Positions 19,066 through 28,668 of a stretch of DNA of 64,000 nt are shown here, piece by piece; the first letter of the stretch is position 1; the number at the start of each line of letters is the position of its first letter. The DNA lies in the NCBI GenBank assembly GCA_963784195.1, contig CAWARA010000020.1, positions 186,001 through 250,000 of the forward strand, given 5' to 3'. Below the pieces are notes generated by a model that saw only the letters and a program-made list of their open reading frames with translations, was not told the origin of the DNA and ran no database searches. The stretch is from CAVQAH01 sp963784195 (GTDB taxonomy: Bacteria; Acidobacteriota; Vicinamibacteria; Vicinamibacterales; 2-12-FULL-66-21). A program made the position numbers and the translations under genes.

Positions 19066-20109
19066 GTGGCTGACATCGACCGATACCGTTCCGACGACCG
19101 CCGTGCCGTGGAGGCACTGTATCGGCGTGTCTTCGGACACGACGCGGCCGAAGCGAGCAGGCTTCGCTGGGACTGGCAGTACCGCCATAACCCCAACAAC
19201 CCCGAGCGCGAGCCCGAAATCTGGATCGCGCGAGAGGGTCCCGCAATCATCGGACAATACGCCACGATGCCGGTGCAGGTCTCTGTCGGAGGCCGCCAGG
19301 TGCGCGGATCGTGGGGCATGGACGTCATGGTGGCACCTGAGCGCCAGCGCCAGGGGCTTGGGGAAGTGCTGTTCCGGATGTGGGATCGGAACGTTGGCGC
19401 CTCGCTCGGACTGGGGCTGTCCGAGTCCTCGTACAGACTTTTCCAGAAGCTCAGATGGCCTGACATCGGTCCGGTCCCCTGTCTGGTGAAACCACTGACG
19501 CGCCGCGCGTTCCGCCGGCCGAACTGGCCGCAGCCCGTCAACCGCCTCGTCTCCGCCGTCACGCTGCCGATCGTGAAGGTCGTCGCGCGGACGCGACCGA
19601 TGCGCGCGGAGGTCAGGCTCATCCAGCGTTTCGACGACAGCTTCACGGAACTCTGGGACTCGCTGGCATCGCGATTCGACTTCGCGGTTCGGCGCGATGC
19701 CGCCTACCTCAATTGGAAGTACGTGTCGGCGCCGCACGTACGCTATTCAATCGCCGCCCTGAGACGCGACGATCGGAACATCGGCTACGCCGTCTACCGG
19801 CACCTCTACGAACCACGAGGGCGCGTGACGCTGCTCGTGGACTTTCTCGCCGACCCGGACGACGAGTCGGGGTTCAGCACGCTCCTCCACTGGGTCGATC
19901 GGGAAGCGCAGCAGGCGGACTCGGACAAGATCCGGACGTTCGCGATGCATGCAGCATTCAGGAAGATGCTTCGCCGGGCGGGATATTTCCAGGTGAAGTC
20001 GACCATCCAGTTCGTCGCCAAAATCAACGGGCTCGACGTTTCTCCGGCGTTCTACGAAGACACCGATCGCTGGCACGTCACGCTCGGCGATTCGGATCAG
20101 GATCGATAG
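19066..20109 (+). CDS. GNAT family N-acetyltransferase, two-domain
   Basis: 347 residues. The N-terminal half carries the GNAT core: the MDVMVAPERQRQGLGEVLF segment holds the acetyl-CoA-binding R/Q-x-x-G-x-G/A loop. The second half is another GNAT-like or FemAB-like lobe (FAVRRDAAYLNWKYV..RDDRNIGYAVYR). Similar two-domain proteins occur in polysaccharide loci and are presumed to acylate amino sugars. Start is GTG at 19066. The next gene follows after 9 bases. The amino-acceptor identity is unknown. Confidence 0.75.
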   Translation: MADIDRYRSDDRRAVEALYRRVFGHDAAEASRLRWDWQYRHNPNNPEREPEIWIAREGPAIIGQYATMPVQVSVGGRQVRGSWGMDVMVAPERQRQGLGEVLFRMWDRNVGASLGLGLSESSYRLFQKLRWPDIGPVPCLVKPLTRRAFRRPNWPQPVNRLVSAVTLPIVKVVARTRPMRAEVRLIQRFDDSFTELWDSLASRFDFAVRRDAAYLNWKYVSAPHVRYSIAALRRDDRNIGYAVYRHLYEPRGRVTLLVDFLADPDDESGFSTLLHWVDREAQQADSDKIRTFAMHAAFRKMLRRAGYFQVKSTIQFVAKINGLDVSPAFYEDTDRWHVTLGDSDQDR

Positions 20110-20118
20110 CGCCGCGTC

Positions 20119-21099
20119 ATGAATCTCATCCATCTTCTCGTTGGCATCGATACCGAAGGCGACAACCAGTGGGATGCGGCCGCCAGGGCCAATCAGACGT
20201 TCGACAACATCTACGCACTTCCGCGTCTGCACGCGCTGTTCGCCCGTCATGGCGTCAGGCCGACGTACGTGATCACCCATCCGGTCGCCACCGATCGACG
20301 GTCAGCTGAGGTGCTTCGCGGACTGCTGGCGGGCGGCGACTGCGAGATAGGCGCCCATCACCACGCATGGGAAACGCCGCCGTGTACGCCAGACGACGTG
20401 CGGCGGCATCCATACGCGTCGATGCTGCCATCGTCACAGTTCGATGCCCAGGTGGAGGCGCTCACGGGCGCGATCGCCTCGGCCGTCGGTGCGCGGCCAG
20501 TGTCGTATCGGTCCGGCCGCTTCGGGTTTTCGGCACAGCACGTCTCGGCGCTCGAGCGTCATGGCTATCTCGTCGAATCGAGCATCGCGCCACTCTTCAA
20601 TGAGGCTCACAAGGGCGGCCCCGAGTTCGTCGAGGCGCCCCTCAGGCCGTACTTTCTCAGTTACGACAACGCGACGCGGCCAGGCACGAGCCGGCTGCTC
20701 GAAGTGCCGGTCTCGGCGGCTTTGAATCGCCGGCTGCCGCGAACGTTGCAGTATCTCTACGCGCGAGCGCCGCGGCCCTACACGACGAAGCGGATGCTAC
20801 GCGCCTTGCGAATCGTCCGAATGCGATGGTTGCGGCCTTCGTATTCGTCCCTCGCCGACATGGTGGGGCTCGCGCGCGACCTCGCGCGCGCCGGCGAGCC
20901 AGTCCTGAACCTGTTGTTTCATTCGAGCGAAGCAATCGTCGGCGGCAGCCCATACAACCGGACCCAGGGCGAGCTCGACGCCTTCTGCGAGCGGCTCGAC
21001 AAGTTTCTTGCGTACGCGACCCGCGACCTCGGGGCGAAGCCAGCAACGTTCGCCGAGTTCCGCGATACACACGTCCGGGCGCGACCCGGCGAGCGGTAG
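20119..21099 (+). CDS. Polysaccharide deacetylase-like protein
   Basis: 326 residues. HLLVGIDTEGDNQ places the catalytic acidic pair near the N-terminus, GAHHHAWETP supplies the metal-binding histidines, and PVSYRSGRFGFS matches the R-x-G-R-F-G step seen in NodB-fold proteins. The chemistry would be removal of N- or O-acetyl groups from a glycan, balancing the GNAT enzyme just upstream. ATG at 20119. No signal peptide, so it is likely cytoplasmic and may act on lipid-linked precursors. Confidence 0.78.
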   Translation: MNLIHLLVGIDTEGDNQWDAAARANQTFDNIYALPRLHALFARHGVRPTYVITHPVATDRRSAEVLRGLLAGGDCEIGAHHHAWETPPCTPDDVRRHPYASMLPSSQFDAQVEALTGAIASAVGARPVSYRSGRFGFSAQHVSALERHGYLVESSIAPLFNEAHKGGPEFVEAPLRPYFLSYDNATRPGTSRLLEVPVSAALNRRLPRTLQYLYARAPRPYTTKRMLRALRIVRMRWLRPSYSSLADMVGLARDLARAGEPVLNLLFHSSEAIVGGSPYNRTQGELDAFCERLDKFLAYATRDLGAKPATFAEFRDTHVRARPGER

Positions 21100-21108
21100 A
21101 ACGCTTCG

Positions 21109-22254
21109 ATGAGGGTCCTGCACGTCACCCCACACCTTCCGCCGGATCAGGCAGCCAATGCCCTGCTCCCCTGGCAGCTCGGAACCTGGGCGGCACAGGC
21201 CGGCGACGCGGTCGAATACGTGGCGCATCCGCCGCGAGCGGCCGGGCACGTGACGATTGCGGGGCCCGTCACGTGGGTGCCGCGCCGCACTCGGCGGTTC
21301 TACGATCGCGTCGTTCCGCTGGGGGCGTTCTCGTCAGGGTTGCGTATCAGACGCGCATTGACGCCGGCAATCGCCCGGGCCGACCTCGTGCACGTCCACA
21401 GCAACGGCCTGCTCGCGGAGCTGGGCGTGCTGCTGTCGCAACAGCAGCAGAAGCCGGTCATCCTGACGCTGTACGGCACCGAGATCTGGCACTACGAGCC
21501 GAAGCACGGCCGGCCCGATCTCTTCACGCGCGCCTACCACGGCGCGTCGGCGGTCACGTTCTACAGCGAGCGCCTGCTCGCCCGAGCGAGGGAGCTCGGC
21601 CTGACGCGTCGCGGGATGCACGCAATCTATCCGCCCGTCGCCGACGTGTTCCGCTGGCACGACGCGGCGGACCAGCTCGAGACGCGCATGGCGCTGGGAA
21701 TCCAGAACCGGCACGTGCTGCTGAACGTCAAGCGCCTGCATCCGCTTGCCGGCCAGCGTTATCTGATCGATGCCATGAACGAGGTCGTTCGAACGCACCC
21801 GGACACTCGCCTGGTCATCTGCGGTACCGGGGCGCTGGCAGATGAACTGCGAGCGACCGCGCGGTCTGCGGGAGTCGAACGCCACGTCGAATTCAAGGGC
21901 CTGGTCGATAACGCGACGATCTCGCGCTATTGCGGGGCCGCCGATCTTTTCGTCCTTCCCTCGTTGCTCGAAGCGCTGCCGACCGTCGCCGTGGAAGCGC
22001 TCGCCTCGGGCACACCGGTCGTCTCGAGCGACAATCCGGGCGGCCTCGAGCTGAACGAGCTGTTCGGGCCGGACGTGGCAATCGTCCCGCGCGAGCAACC
22101 ACTGGCACTGGCGTCAGCGATTACCGACTTCCTCGACAACAAACGCCGCGCTCGGCCCGAAACGCGAGAGACGCTCACGCAGGAGTTCGGCGCTACGAGC
22201 GTTGCGGCGCGGTACCGGGAGCTCTACTCGAGCGTCTGCCGGGGCCCGGCGTGA
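21109..22254 (+). CDS. GT4 family glycosyltransferase
   Basis: 381 residues, GT-B fold. The N-terminus (MRVLHVTPHLPPDQAANALLPW) is a GT4 nucleotide-fold start. The C-terminal half carries the donor-binding E-x7-E region in LPSLLEALPTVAVEALASGTPVVSS, typical of GT4 retaining enzymes. It should add a sugar from a nucleotide donor to the growing lipid-linked glycan on the cytoplasmic face. It starts 9 bases after the deacetylase gene, and its end overlaps the next gene by 4 bases, so 19066-24138 reads as one operon. Confidence 0.88.
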   Translation: MRVLHVTPHLPPDQAANALLPWQLGTWAAQAGDAVEYVAHPPRAAGHVTIAGPVTWVPRRTRRFYDRVVPLGAFSSGLRIRRALTPAIARADLVHVHSNGLLAELGVLLSQQQQKPVILTLYGTEIWHYEPKHGRPDLFTRAYHGASAVTFYSERLLARARELGLTRRGMHAIYPPVADVFRWHDAADQLETRMALGIQNRHVLLNVKRLHPLAGQRYLIDAMNEVVRTHPDTRLVICGTGALADELRATARSAGVERHVEFKGLVDNATISRYCGAADLFVLPSLLEALPTVAVEALASGTPVVSSDNPGGLELNELFGPDVAIVPREQPLALASAITDFLDNKRRARPETRETLTQEFGATSVAARYRELYSSVCRGPA

Positions 22255-24138
22255 CCCGACGGCTCGCTGCCATCGCGCTCAACGCGCTGTTGGGTGCGGC
22301 GGCGGGCGTTGGCGGGCTGCTGATCGCGTACGGGTTCTGGCCGGGCCTCTTTGCAGGCCTCGACGAGTCGCCTCCGGCCCGGCAGGTCTCCGGCCTGTAT
22401 CCCGTCGAGCGCGATCCGTCGGGTTTGACGTTCGCCTGGACCGGCGAGACGTTTAGCCATCCGGTTGCCGGGCCTCGACCGACGGTCTGATTGGCGGTTG
22501 ACCGTGCGCATGCGCGGCGCACGCTCCGCTTCGGAAACGAACCCCGACGTGACTTTTCTCGTCGATGGGTCCAAGGCTCTCACCCGCACCTCGTCAGCGG
22601 ATTTCGACGACGTCGTCATAACGTTGCCGGCGCATCCTGAACGGCGCGGCGCAATCATCGCGGCGCAATGTTCCTCGACAGTCGTGCCTGGCCCCTCCGA
22701 TCCGCGACAGCTGGGCGTGACGATCGATTCGATTGCGCTTGCCCCGGCAACGTTCGTCATGCCCCCGCGGCGGGCAATGACCGGTATCGCCATCGCATCG
22801 GCGGCAGCTGGCGCAGCCCTGGCGGTGCTCGTGACGCCCCTGGCCGTTGCCAGCTCCGTGACCGCAGTGGTCGCCCTCGGTCTGGCGGCACTTGTGGCCC
22901 GCGGCTTCGGCGCGTACACGGACTACCCCGATTTGATCGCGCGCGTGTCAGCCTGGCTGTTCCTGCTGACCACGGCGATCGTGATTGGCTTGCAGGCGTT
23001 TCAACGAGCGGCATGGAGCGCGACGGCGCGGTTCGTGGTCGCGTTTTCGGCTGGTGCAGCGTTATTGAAGCTCGGGCTGCTGTTGCATCCTGACATGCCG
23101 GTCGGTGACGCCATGTTCCAGGCGCACCGCTTTCACTACGTGCTCGGCGGCAACTTCTACTTCACGTCGATTGCGCCGGGCAACTACTCCTTTCCATACG
23201 CGCCAGGCCTGTACGTGCTCGCGATGCCGTTCGCCGACCTGGTCACGCGCGGGGCCGGCGACATGGCGCTGCTGCGAACGGTCGTCGTCTGTTTCGATGC
23301 GATTGCCGCAGCCATGCTGTATTTCGCCCTGGCCCGAAGCGAGTCGCCGCGCGCCGGCGCCCTGGCGGTGGTGCTGTATCACCTGACTCCGCTGGACTAT
23401 CGGATCGCCACCGTCGGCAACCTGACCAACGCGTTCGCGCAATCGGTGGCCGTCGTCGCCTTCGCCGTCGTCGCAACACCAGCCTGGACGGGCCGCCGGG
23501 GCATCTTCAGTGCGGCCGTGTTCACGGTCATGCTGACGTATGCGTTCGTATCGCATACCAGCACGTTCGCAGTCGTGTCCGTCGCGGGCGCTGTTATCGG
23601 CGGGCTGTTTCTGCTCTCGGCGAACCGCGAGATCCGCCGCGCCGGAATCACGGCAGGCGTCGGCACCGGCGTTGCCATCCTCGCGGCGGTCCTGATCTAC
23701 TACGGACATTTCGGCGAGACGTACCGGACAGAGTGGGCCCGCATCTCCACCGAGACCGCCGCAGCCGCGCCTGACGCCGGCGGCCGCGGCATTCCGCAAC
23801 GCATGGCGTCAGTGCCGCGCTACCTGTATCTCTACTTCGGCATCCCCCTTCTGATGCTGGCGGGGTGGGGGTTGACGCTCATGCGCAATCGCCGGGATCA
23901 GCTGACGTTGGCGACGATTGGCTGGAGCTGCGCGTGTCTCGTCTTTCTCGTGCTCGGCCTTCTCACGCCGGTGGATATGCGTTATTACCTCACAGCGATC
24001 CCAGCCCTCGCCGTGGCGGCGGGTATCGGCTCAGCTTATGGATGGGCTCGCGGCGGTTCGGCACGGATCATCGCAGCGGGTCTTCTCGCATGGGCTTGGG
24101 GGGTGGGGGTGCAGACTTGGTGGGGGACGTGGGGGTAG
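22251..24138 (+). CDS. Polytopic membrane protein (GT-C-like), frameshifted
   Basis: A GTG at 22251 overlaps the GT4 stop. The protein opens with a membrane helix (LAAIALNALLGAAAGVGGLL), then runs WTGETFSHPVAG and jumps frame at the GGG run 22470-22472 to continue LDRRSDWRLTVRMRG. Dropping one G restores about 628 residues. The N-terminal third has a beta-rich periplasmic-like domain; the rest has ten or so helices, with DMPVGDAMFQAHRFHYV as an acidic loop. It may be a glycosyltransferase or an uncharacterised membrane protein. Last gene of the glycan block; a palindromic repeat follows. Confidence 0.6.
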
Positions 24139-24144
24139 CATCCA

Positions 24145-24212
24145 CCAGCAGCGCGGAGCTTCAGCTCCGCGTCACGACGTGCCGACGCGCGGCTGAAGGC
24201 GCGCGCTGCTGG
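24145..24212. repeat. Cloverleaf-like palindromic repeat, copy B
   Basis: An 11-bp terminal inverted repeat (CCAGCAGCGCG at 24145-24155 and its complement at 24202-24212) encloses two stem-loops: GCGGAGC-TTCA-GCTCCGC and a less perfect GCGCGGCTGAAGGCGCGC. Same family as 10206-10298 and 29495-29570. It begins 6 bases after the upstream stop codon and could double as a terminator. Confidence 0.85.
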
Positions 24213-24239
24213 GATCATGGAAATACGGGGTGACGGGAC

Positions 24240-24692
24240 ATGAGCGTGATCGATCGAATCAGTACAGACATTGCGGGAGCGATGCGTGCGAAGGATCAGG
24301 CGCGGCTGGCGCCGCTGCGGATGGCGAAGGCGGCGCTGATGAATCGGGAGGTCGAGAAGGGCCGCGCGCTGGATGAGAAAGAAGAGCAGCAGGTCATCGC
24401 TTCCTTGATCAAACAGCGGCGTGACTCGATCGATCAGTTCCGTGGCGGCGGACGGAACGATCTGGCGGATCGCGAGGCTGCTGAGATCGTCGTACTCGAA
24501 GCGTACTTGCCGCCACCACTCGATCCGGGGGTGATCGAAGGCGCGGTCGACGAGGCAATTGCCGAAGCCGGCGCGACGTCGGGCAAGGACCTTGGACGTG
24601 TGATGAAAGGCGTGATGAGTCGATTGCAGGGCCAGAGCGTCGATGGTCGAATGGTGAATGAACTTGTCAGGAAAAAGCTCGGTTCTGGGTGA
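24240..24692 (+). CDS. yqeY: YqeY / GatB-like domain protein
   Basis: 150 residues, the full length of the family. The start MSVIDRISTDIAGAMRAKDQARLAPLRM, the acidic EEQQVIASLIKQRRDSIDQF region, ILEAYLPP-like VVLEAYLPPPLD and the C-terminal GKDLGRVMKGVMSRLQG are all diagnostic. YqeY shares its fold with the tail of GatB, the tRNA-amidating enzyme, but its own role is not settled. ATG at 24240. A strong intrinsic terminator follows at 24775-24805. Confidence 0.9.
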   Translation: MSVIDRISTDIAGAMRAKDQARLAPLRMAKAALMNREVEKGRALDEKEEQQVIASLIKQRRDSIDQFRGGGRNDLADREAAEIVVLEAYLPPPLDPGVIEGAVDEAIAEAGATSGKDLGRVMKGVMSRLQGQSVDGRMVNELVRKKLGSG

Positions 24693-24774
24693 TCGCAATA
24701 ACTAAACTTTTTGGCCGGGTCGTGCGTCTAATGAAATTGAAAGGCACGCACAAGCCTCTCATCCATCCTCCATT

Positions 24775-24805
24775 GGCTCCCGTCGAGAGACAGGAGCCTT
24801 TTTTT
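24775..24805 (+). terminator. Intrinsic terminator after yqeY
   Basis: GGCTCC (24775-24780) pairs with GGAGCC (24793-24798) across a 12-base loop and is followed at once by seven T residues (24799-24805). It ends the yqeY transcript before murJ. The remaining gap to murJ (24806-24938) shows no clear feature; a TTGACA-like word at about 24824 lacks a matching -10. Confidence 0.8.
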
Positions 24806-24938
24806 GTTTCTGCCGTTTCACTTTTGACATTGGTTGTGTTCGGTTTGTCCGAATCCGAACGAATAGATCGTTCGCATCCGGACGCGTGCGGCGTCCGCCG
24901 GGGCACTTACGACCCTTGTGGTACGCTGACACGACACG

Positions 24939-26603
24939 ATGCCATCTGAGGGCGGAACAACGGACGGCGAGGTCGTCAATGCCGCGGGCCTGCCACAGTC
25001 GACCTCGTCCGCGTCCGTGAAGGGCGGGCTGGCCCGGTCGGCCGGCCTCATCAGCCTGGCGACGCTCGCCAGCCGCGTGCTCGGGGTCGTTCGCGAGATC
25101 GTCGTCGCCGCCCTGTTCGGCGCGAGCACGGGGCCGGCGATGGACGCGTTCAACGTTGCCTTCCGCATCCCCAACCTCGTACGCGATCTCTTTGCAGAAG
25201 GCGCGATGACCGCCGCCTTCGTTCCGACGTTCACGCGCACGCTGGCGGCGCGGGGACGCGAGGCAGCGTGGCGCCTCGGCAACCTCGTCATCAACGCACT
25301 GCTGCTGGTGACGACCGTGCTCGTGGTGTTCGGCATCATCTTCGCCGAGCCGATCACGCGCGCGATTGCCGGCGCTGAGTTCGCCGCTGTGCCTGGCAAG
25401 CTGGAGCTCACCACCGAGCTGACGCGAATCATGCTGCCCTTTCTGACGACCGTCGCCGTCGCGGTCGCGCTGATGGGCATGCTGAATTCGCTGAATCGCT
25501 TCTTCATCCCCTCGCTCTCGCCGGCGATGTTCAACGTCGCGACCATCTTCTGCGCGTTCGCGGTCGTGCCGCTCATGCCGCTCGTGGGCCTGCCGCCGAT
25601 CGCCGGCATTGCCATCGGCACGCTGCTTGGCGGCGTCGCACAAGTTGTGATGCAGTATCCAGCGCTGCGCAAAGAGGGCTTCCGCTACAAACCGGTCCTC
25701 TCGTTCGCCGACCCGAATGTCCGCGAGATTCTGCGGCTCATGGGCCCGGGCACGCTCGGACTCGCAGCCGTCCAGATCAACGTCTTCGTGAATACGTACC
25801 TCGCGACGACGCAGGAGCAGGGAGCGGTGTCGTGGCTCGGCTTCGCGTTCCGTCTGATGTACCTGCCCATTGGCCTCTTCGGCGTTTCGATCGCGGTTGC
25901 GTCGCTGCCGAACATCTCTCGTCAGGTGGGTGCGTCGGATCTGACGGCCGTCCGCCGCACCGTCTCGCAGGGCATCCGGATGATGCTGATGCTGAACGTT
26001 CCGGCGACCATTGGCCTGGTGGTACTCGCCAGACCGATTGTCGAACTGATATACGAACGGGGTGCCTTCGTGGCGCAGGACACGAGCAGCACGGCAGCGG
26101 CGCTCATGTACTATTCGCCAGGCCTGCTCGGCTACTCGGCCGTAAAGATCATGTCACCGACGTTTTACTCGATGCGCGACGCACGGACACCCGTCATCGT
26201 GAGCGTGCTGTCGGTTGGCGTGAACCTCGGACTGAACCTGATTCTCGTCCAGGTCCTCGGATTTCGCGGGCTTGCGCTCGGCACGGCCATCGCCTCCGTG
26301 TTCAACGCCGGAGTGCTGATGTTCATGCTGAGCCGGCGCCTCGACGGCCTCGAGATGCGCGCGATCGCCAGCGACTTCTTCAAGATCGTTGCGGCGTCCG
26401 CGATCATGGGTGGTGCCGCCTGGGCCGTGATCGAAGCGCTGGAAACGTGGGTGCCGGGCGCAGCGTTCACCCTGAGACTGATTCGGGTCAGCGCGGCCAT
26501 CGGAACCGCCATAGTCGTGCTGCTATTGGCGGCGCGCCTGCTCCGTCTCGAAGACTTCGACATCGCGCGTCGACGTGTGCTCTCGCGGCTCGCCCGGCGC
26601 TGA
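24939..26603 (+). CDS. murJ: Lipid II flippase MurJ (MviN)
   Basis: 554 residues, with 13-14 helices. LATLASRVLGVVREIVVAALFG, TGPAMDAFNVAFRIPNLVRD and LFAEGAMTAAFVPTF are the MurJ signatures near the N-terminus, and RLMYLPIGLFGVSIAVASLP is the conserved core motif. MurJ moves lipid II to the periplasmic face for peptidoglycan synthesis. The first ~28 residues are a polar extension before the first helix. The MFS gene begins 11 bases after its stop. Confidence 0.95.
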   Translation: MPSEGGTTDGEVVNAAGLPQSTSSASVKGGLARSAGLISLATLASRVLGVVREIVVAALFGASTGPAMDAFNVAFRIPNLVRDLFAEGAMTAAFVPTFTRTLAARGREAAWRLGNLVINALLLVTTVLVVFGIIFAEPITRAIAGAEFAAVPGKLELTTELTRIMLPFLTTVAVAVALMGMLNSLNRFFIPSLSPAMFNVATIFCAFAVVPLMPLVGLPPIAGIAIGTLLGGVAQVVMQYPALRKEGFRYKPVLSFADPNVREILRLMGPGTLGLAAVQINVFVNTYLATTQEQGAVSWLGFAFRLMYLPIGLFGVSIAVASLPNISRQVGASDLTAVRRTVSQGIRMMLMLNVPATIGLVVLARPIVELIYERGAFVAQDTSSTAAALMYYSPGLLGYSAVKIMSPTFYSMRDARTPVIVSVLSVGVNLGLNLILVQVLGFRGLALGTAIASVFNAGVLMFMLSRRLDGLEMRAIASDFFKIVAASAIMGGAAWAVIEALETWVPGAAFTLRLIRVSAAIGTAIVVLLLAARLLRLEDFDIARRRVLSRLARR

Positions 26604-26614
26604 CAGGATTCCTC

Positions 26615-27808
26615 GTGCTCTCGCGTCTTCGGCTTCATCCCACAATCCTGCTGATGGCCAGCGCCCACATGATGGTCGACGGCTACAGCAACATCTACGC
26701 GCCGCTGCTGCCGCTGCTGGTGCCACGTCTCGGTCTCTCTCTCGCGGCAGCGGGAACGCTGACGATGCTGTTTCAAATCGCGGCGTCGGTCGCGCAGGTG
26801 GGATTCGGCCATCTTGCGGATCGCTGGAGGCCCCGGACGCTCGTCATGGTCGGCCCGGTCGTGGCCGTGTCCGTTCTGAGCTTCGTCGGCACCGCGCAGT
26901 CGCCGCGGATGCTCGCGTTGATCCTGATCACCGGCGGGCTCGGCGCGGCAGCGTTTCACCCGCCTGCTGCAGCATTGGCTCATCGGCTCGGCGGCGAGCG
27001 CCGCGGGCTGGCGATGTCTGTCTACATCACGGGAGGAACCCTGGGATTCTCGCTGGGCCCGTTGATGTTTGCACCGTTTGCGCAGCGCTTCGGACTCGAG
27101 TGGACCCCTATCCTGGCGATTCCGGGTTTGCTGATCGTCGCGTTCTTTCTCTCGCGTGTACCGCCGATGCCTGTGCACGCGTCATCGGGAGGCGGCTTCA
27201 AGGCCCTGAAACCGTACGCGGAGCCGCTCGCACTCCTGTACAGCATCGTCGTCCTCCGGACCCTGACCTCGCTCGCATTCGCGACATTCGTGCCGCTGAT
27301 GCTGACCCGGCGCGGTTACACGGTCAGCCAGGCCGGGACCGCCGCGGCGATCTACCTCTTCGCCAGTGGCATCGGCGGTTTCCTGGGAGGACCGTTTGCG
27401 GATCGTTACGGGCCGCGCAAAGTGATCGCGTTGTCGCTGGTCGCAGCAGTGCCGTTCCTGTTTGTCGCCCCGTTCATGAGCGGGATGCCCTTCGTCATCC
27501 TCGTCGCCATCGGCGGCCTGTTTCTGCAGTCGACGCTGCCCGTCAATGTCGTATTCGGACAGGCGATTGCGCCGGTCAGTGCTGCCACCGTGTCGTCGTT
27601 GATGATGGGTTTCGCCTGGGGAACGGGTGGCCTCAGCGTTCCGTTCGTCGGGATGATTGCGGATCGCGTAGGGATTGAATCCACTCTGGCCGGGCTGGCA
27701 CTGGTGCCACTCATCGCGGCGGCATGCACGGTGCCACTACCCGATCGTGCACGTTTGCAGGGCGCGGTCGGCCCCGCAGAGCTGGTCGTACCGGAAGCCG
27801 GACGCTGA
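26615..27808 (+). CDS. MFS transporter, fosmidomycin-resistance-like
   Basis: 397 residues, twelve helices. The start MLSRLRLHPTILLMASAHMMVDGYSNIYAPLLPLL matches the Fsr-like subgroup, where an H..MVD..... segment sits in helix 1. GHLADRWRPRTLV is the loop 2-3 MFS motif A, repeated in the second half as GGPFADRYGPRKVI. The GTG at 26615 has an AGGA upstream. The substrate is not predictable; members of the group export drugs or metabolites. Probably transcribed with murJ. Confidence 0.82.
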   Translation: MLSRLRLHPTILLMASAHMMVDGYSNIYAPLLPLLVPRLGLSLAAAGTLTMLFQIAASVAQVGFGHLADRWRPRTLVMVGPVVAVSVLSFVGTAQSPRMLALILITGGLGAAAFHPPAAALAHRLGGERRGLAMSVYITGGTLGFSLGPLMFAPFAQRFGLEWTPILAIPGLLIVAFFLSRVPPMPVHASSGGGFKALKPYAEPLALLYSIVVLRTLTSLAFATFVPLMLTRRGYTVSQAGTAAAIYLFASGIGGFLGGPFADRYGPRKVIALSLVAAVPFLFVAPFMSGMPFVILVAIGGLFLQSTLPVNVVFGQAIAPVSAATVSSLMMGFAWGTGGLSVPFVGMIADRVGIESTLAGLALVPLIAAACTVPLPDRARLQGAVGPAELVVPEAGR

Positions 27809-27844
27809 AACCGGTATGGTACGATAGGTCTGGTTTTCTGCACG

Positions 27845-28588
27845 ATGTCACGCTACTCCCGCTCAGTCGACATCAGCTACTCCTTCGGTCCGGGTCCCAT
27901 GACCCCGGCTGTGAAGTGGATCGTCATCGCGAACATCGCGGCGTATCTGCTCACGCTGGTGTTTAGCGACATCGTCTACGTCTTCGGGTTGAGCCCGCAG
28001 GAGGTTATCGAACATCAGCGCCTGTGGCAGCCGGTGACGTACATGTTCCTTCACCGGGACCTCTTCCACATTCTCTTCAACATGCTCGGGATCTGGATGT
28101 TCGGCGTGGATCTCGAGCGGCGGTGGGGGACGAACTACTTCCTGAAGTACTACGCCGTCACCGGCGTCGGCGCAGCCGTGACGACTATCGTGGCGTCACT
28201 CCTGCCGTTCAGCTTCTCATCGGCGATCTACGGCGTCGTCACCGTTGGCGCGTCGGGCGCGCTGTACGGAATCCTTCTGGCGTACGCCATCTACTACCCC
28301 AACCGCCCGATTCTGATGTTCCTCCTCTTCCCGGTGCCGGCGAAGTACTTCGTCATGATCATCGGCGCGATCGCGTTCTTGTCGTCGATCGGTGGGGGCG
28401 CCTCGGGGATTGCGCACACCGCGCACCTTGGCGGCCTGATCTTCGGCTATTTCTACTTGCAGAACGGGCGCGGCGGCCTGTCGGCCGAGATCAAGTACCG
28501 CTATCTGAAATGGAAGATGAACCGCCTGCGGCGGAAGTTCGACGTCTACTCAGGCGGACGTTCGGACTGGGACCGAAACGTGCACTAA
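27845..28588 (+). CDS. Rhomboid-family intramembrane serine protease
   Basis: 247 residues. The catalytic serine lies in VTVGASGALYGIL (GxSG) and the partner histidine in HTAHLGGLIFGYFY; the oxyanion-side asparagine is in HILFNMLGIWMFG. At least six helices. Rhomboids cut membrane proteins within or near their helices. The ATG at 27845 follows a short gap after the MFS gene. C-terminal ~40 residues are basic and cytoplasmic. Substrates unknown. Confidence 0.9.
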   Translation: MSRYSRSVDISYSFGPGPMTPAVKWIVIANIAAYLLTLVFSDIVYVFGLSPQEVIEHQRLWQPVTYMFLHRDLFHILFNMLGIWMFGVDLERRWGTNYFLKYYAVTGVGAAVTTIVASLLPFSFSSAIYGVVTVGASGALYGILLAYAIYYPNRPILMFLLFPVPAKYFVMIIGAIAFLSSIGGGASGIAHTAHLGGLIFGYFYLQNGRGGLSAEIKYRYLKWKMNRLRRKFDVYSGGRSDWDRNVH

Positions 28589-28630
28589 AACACCTTTGCT
28601 AGTCCTGTCCGACGCCCCGTTTTCCGAGCG

Positions 28631-28666
28631 ACGAGCCACGAACCACGAACCACGGACCACGGACGA
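28631..28666. repeat. ACGAACC-word tract 3' of the SDR gene
   Basis: Successive words ACGAGCC, ACGAACC, ACGAACC, ACGGACC, ACGG. Matching words in the opposite sense occur at 29476-29500 on the other side of the reductase gene, and a full inverted pair is found at 55031-55128. Confidence 0.65.
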
Positions 28667-28668
28667 TT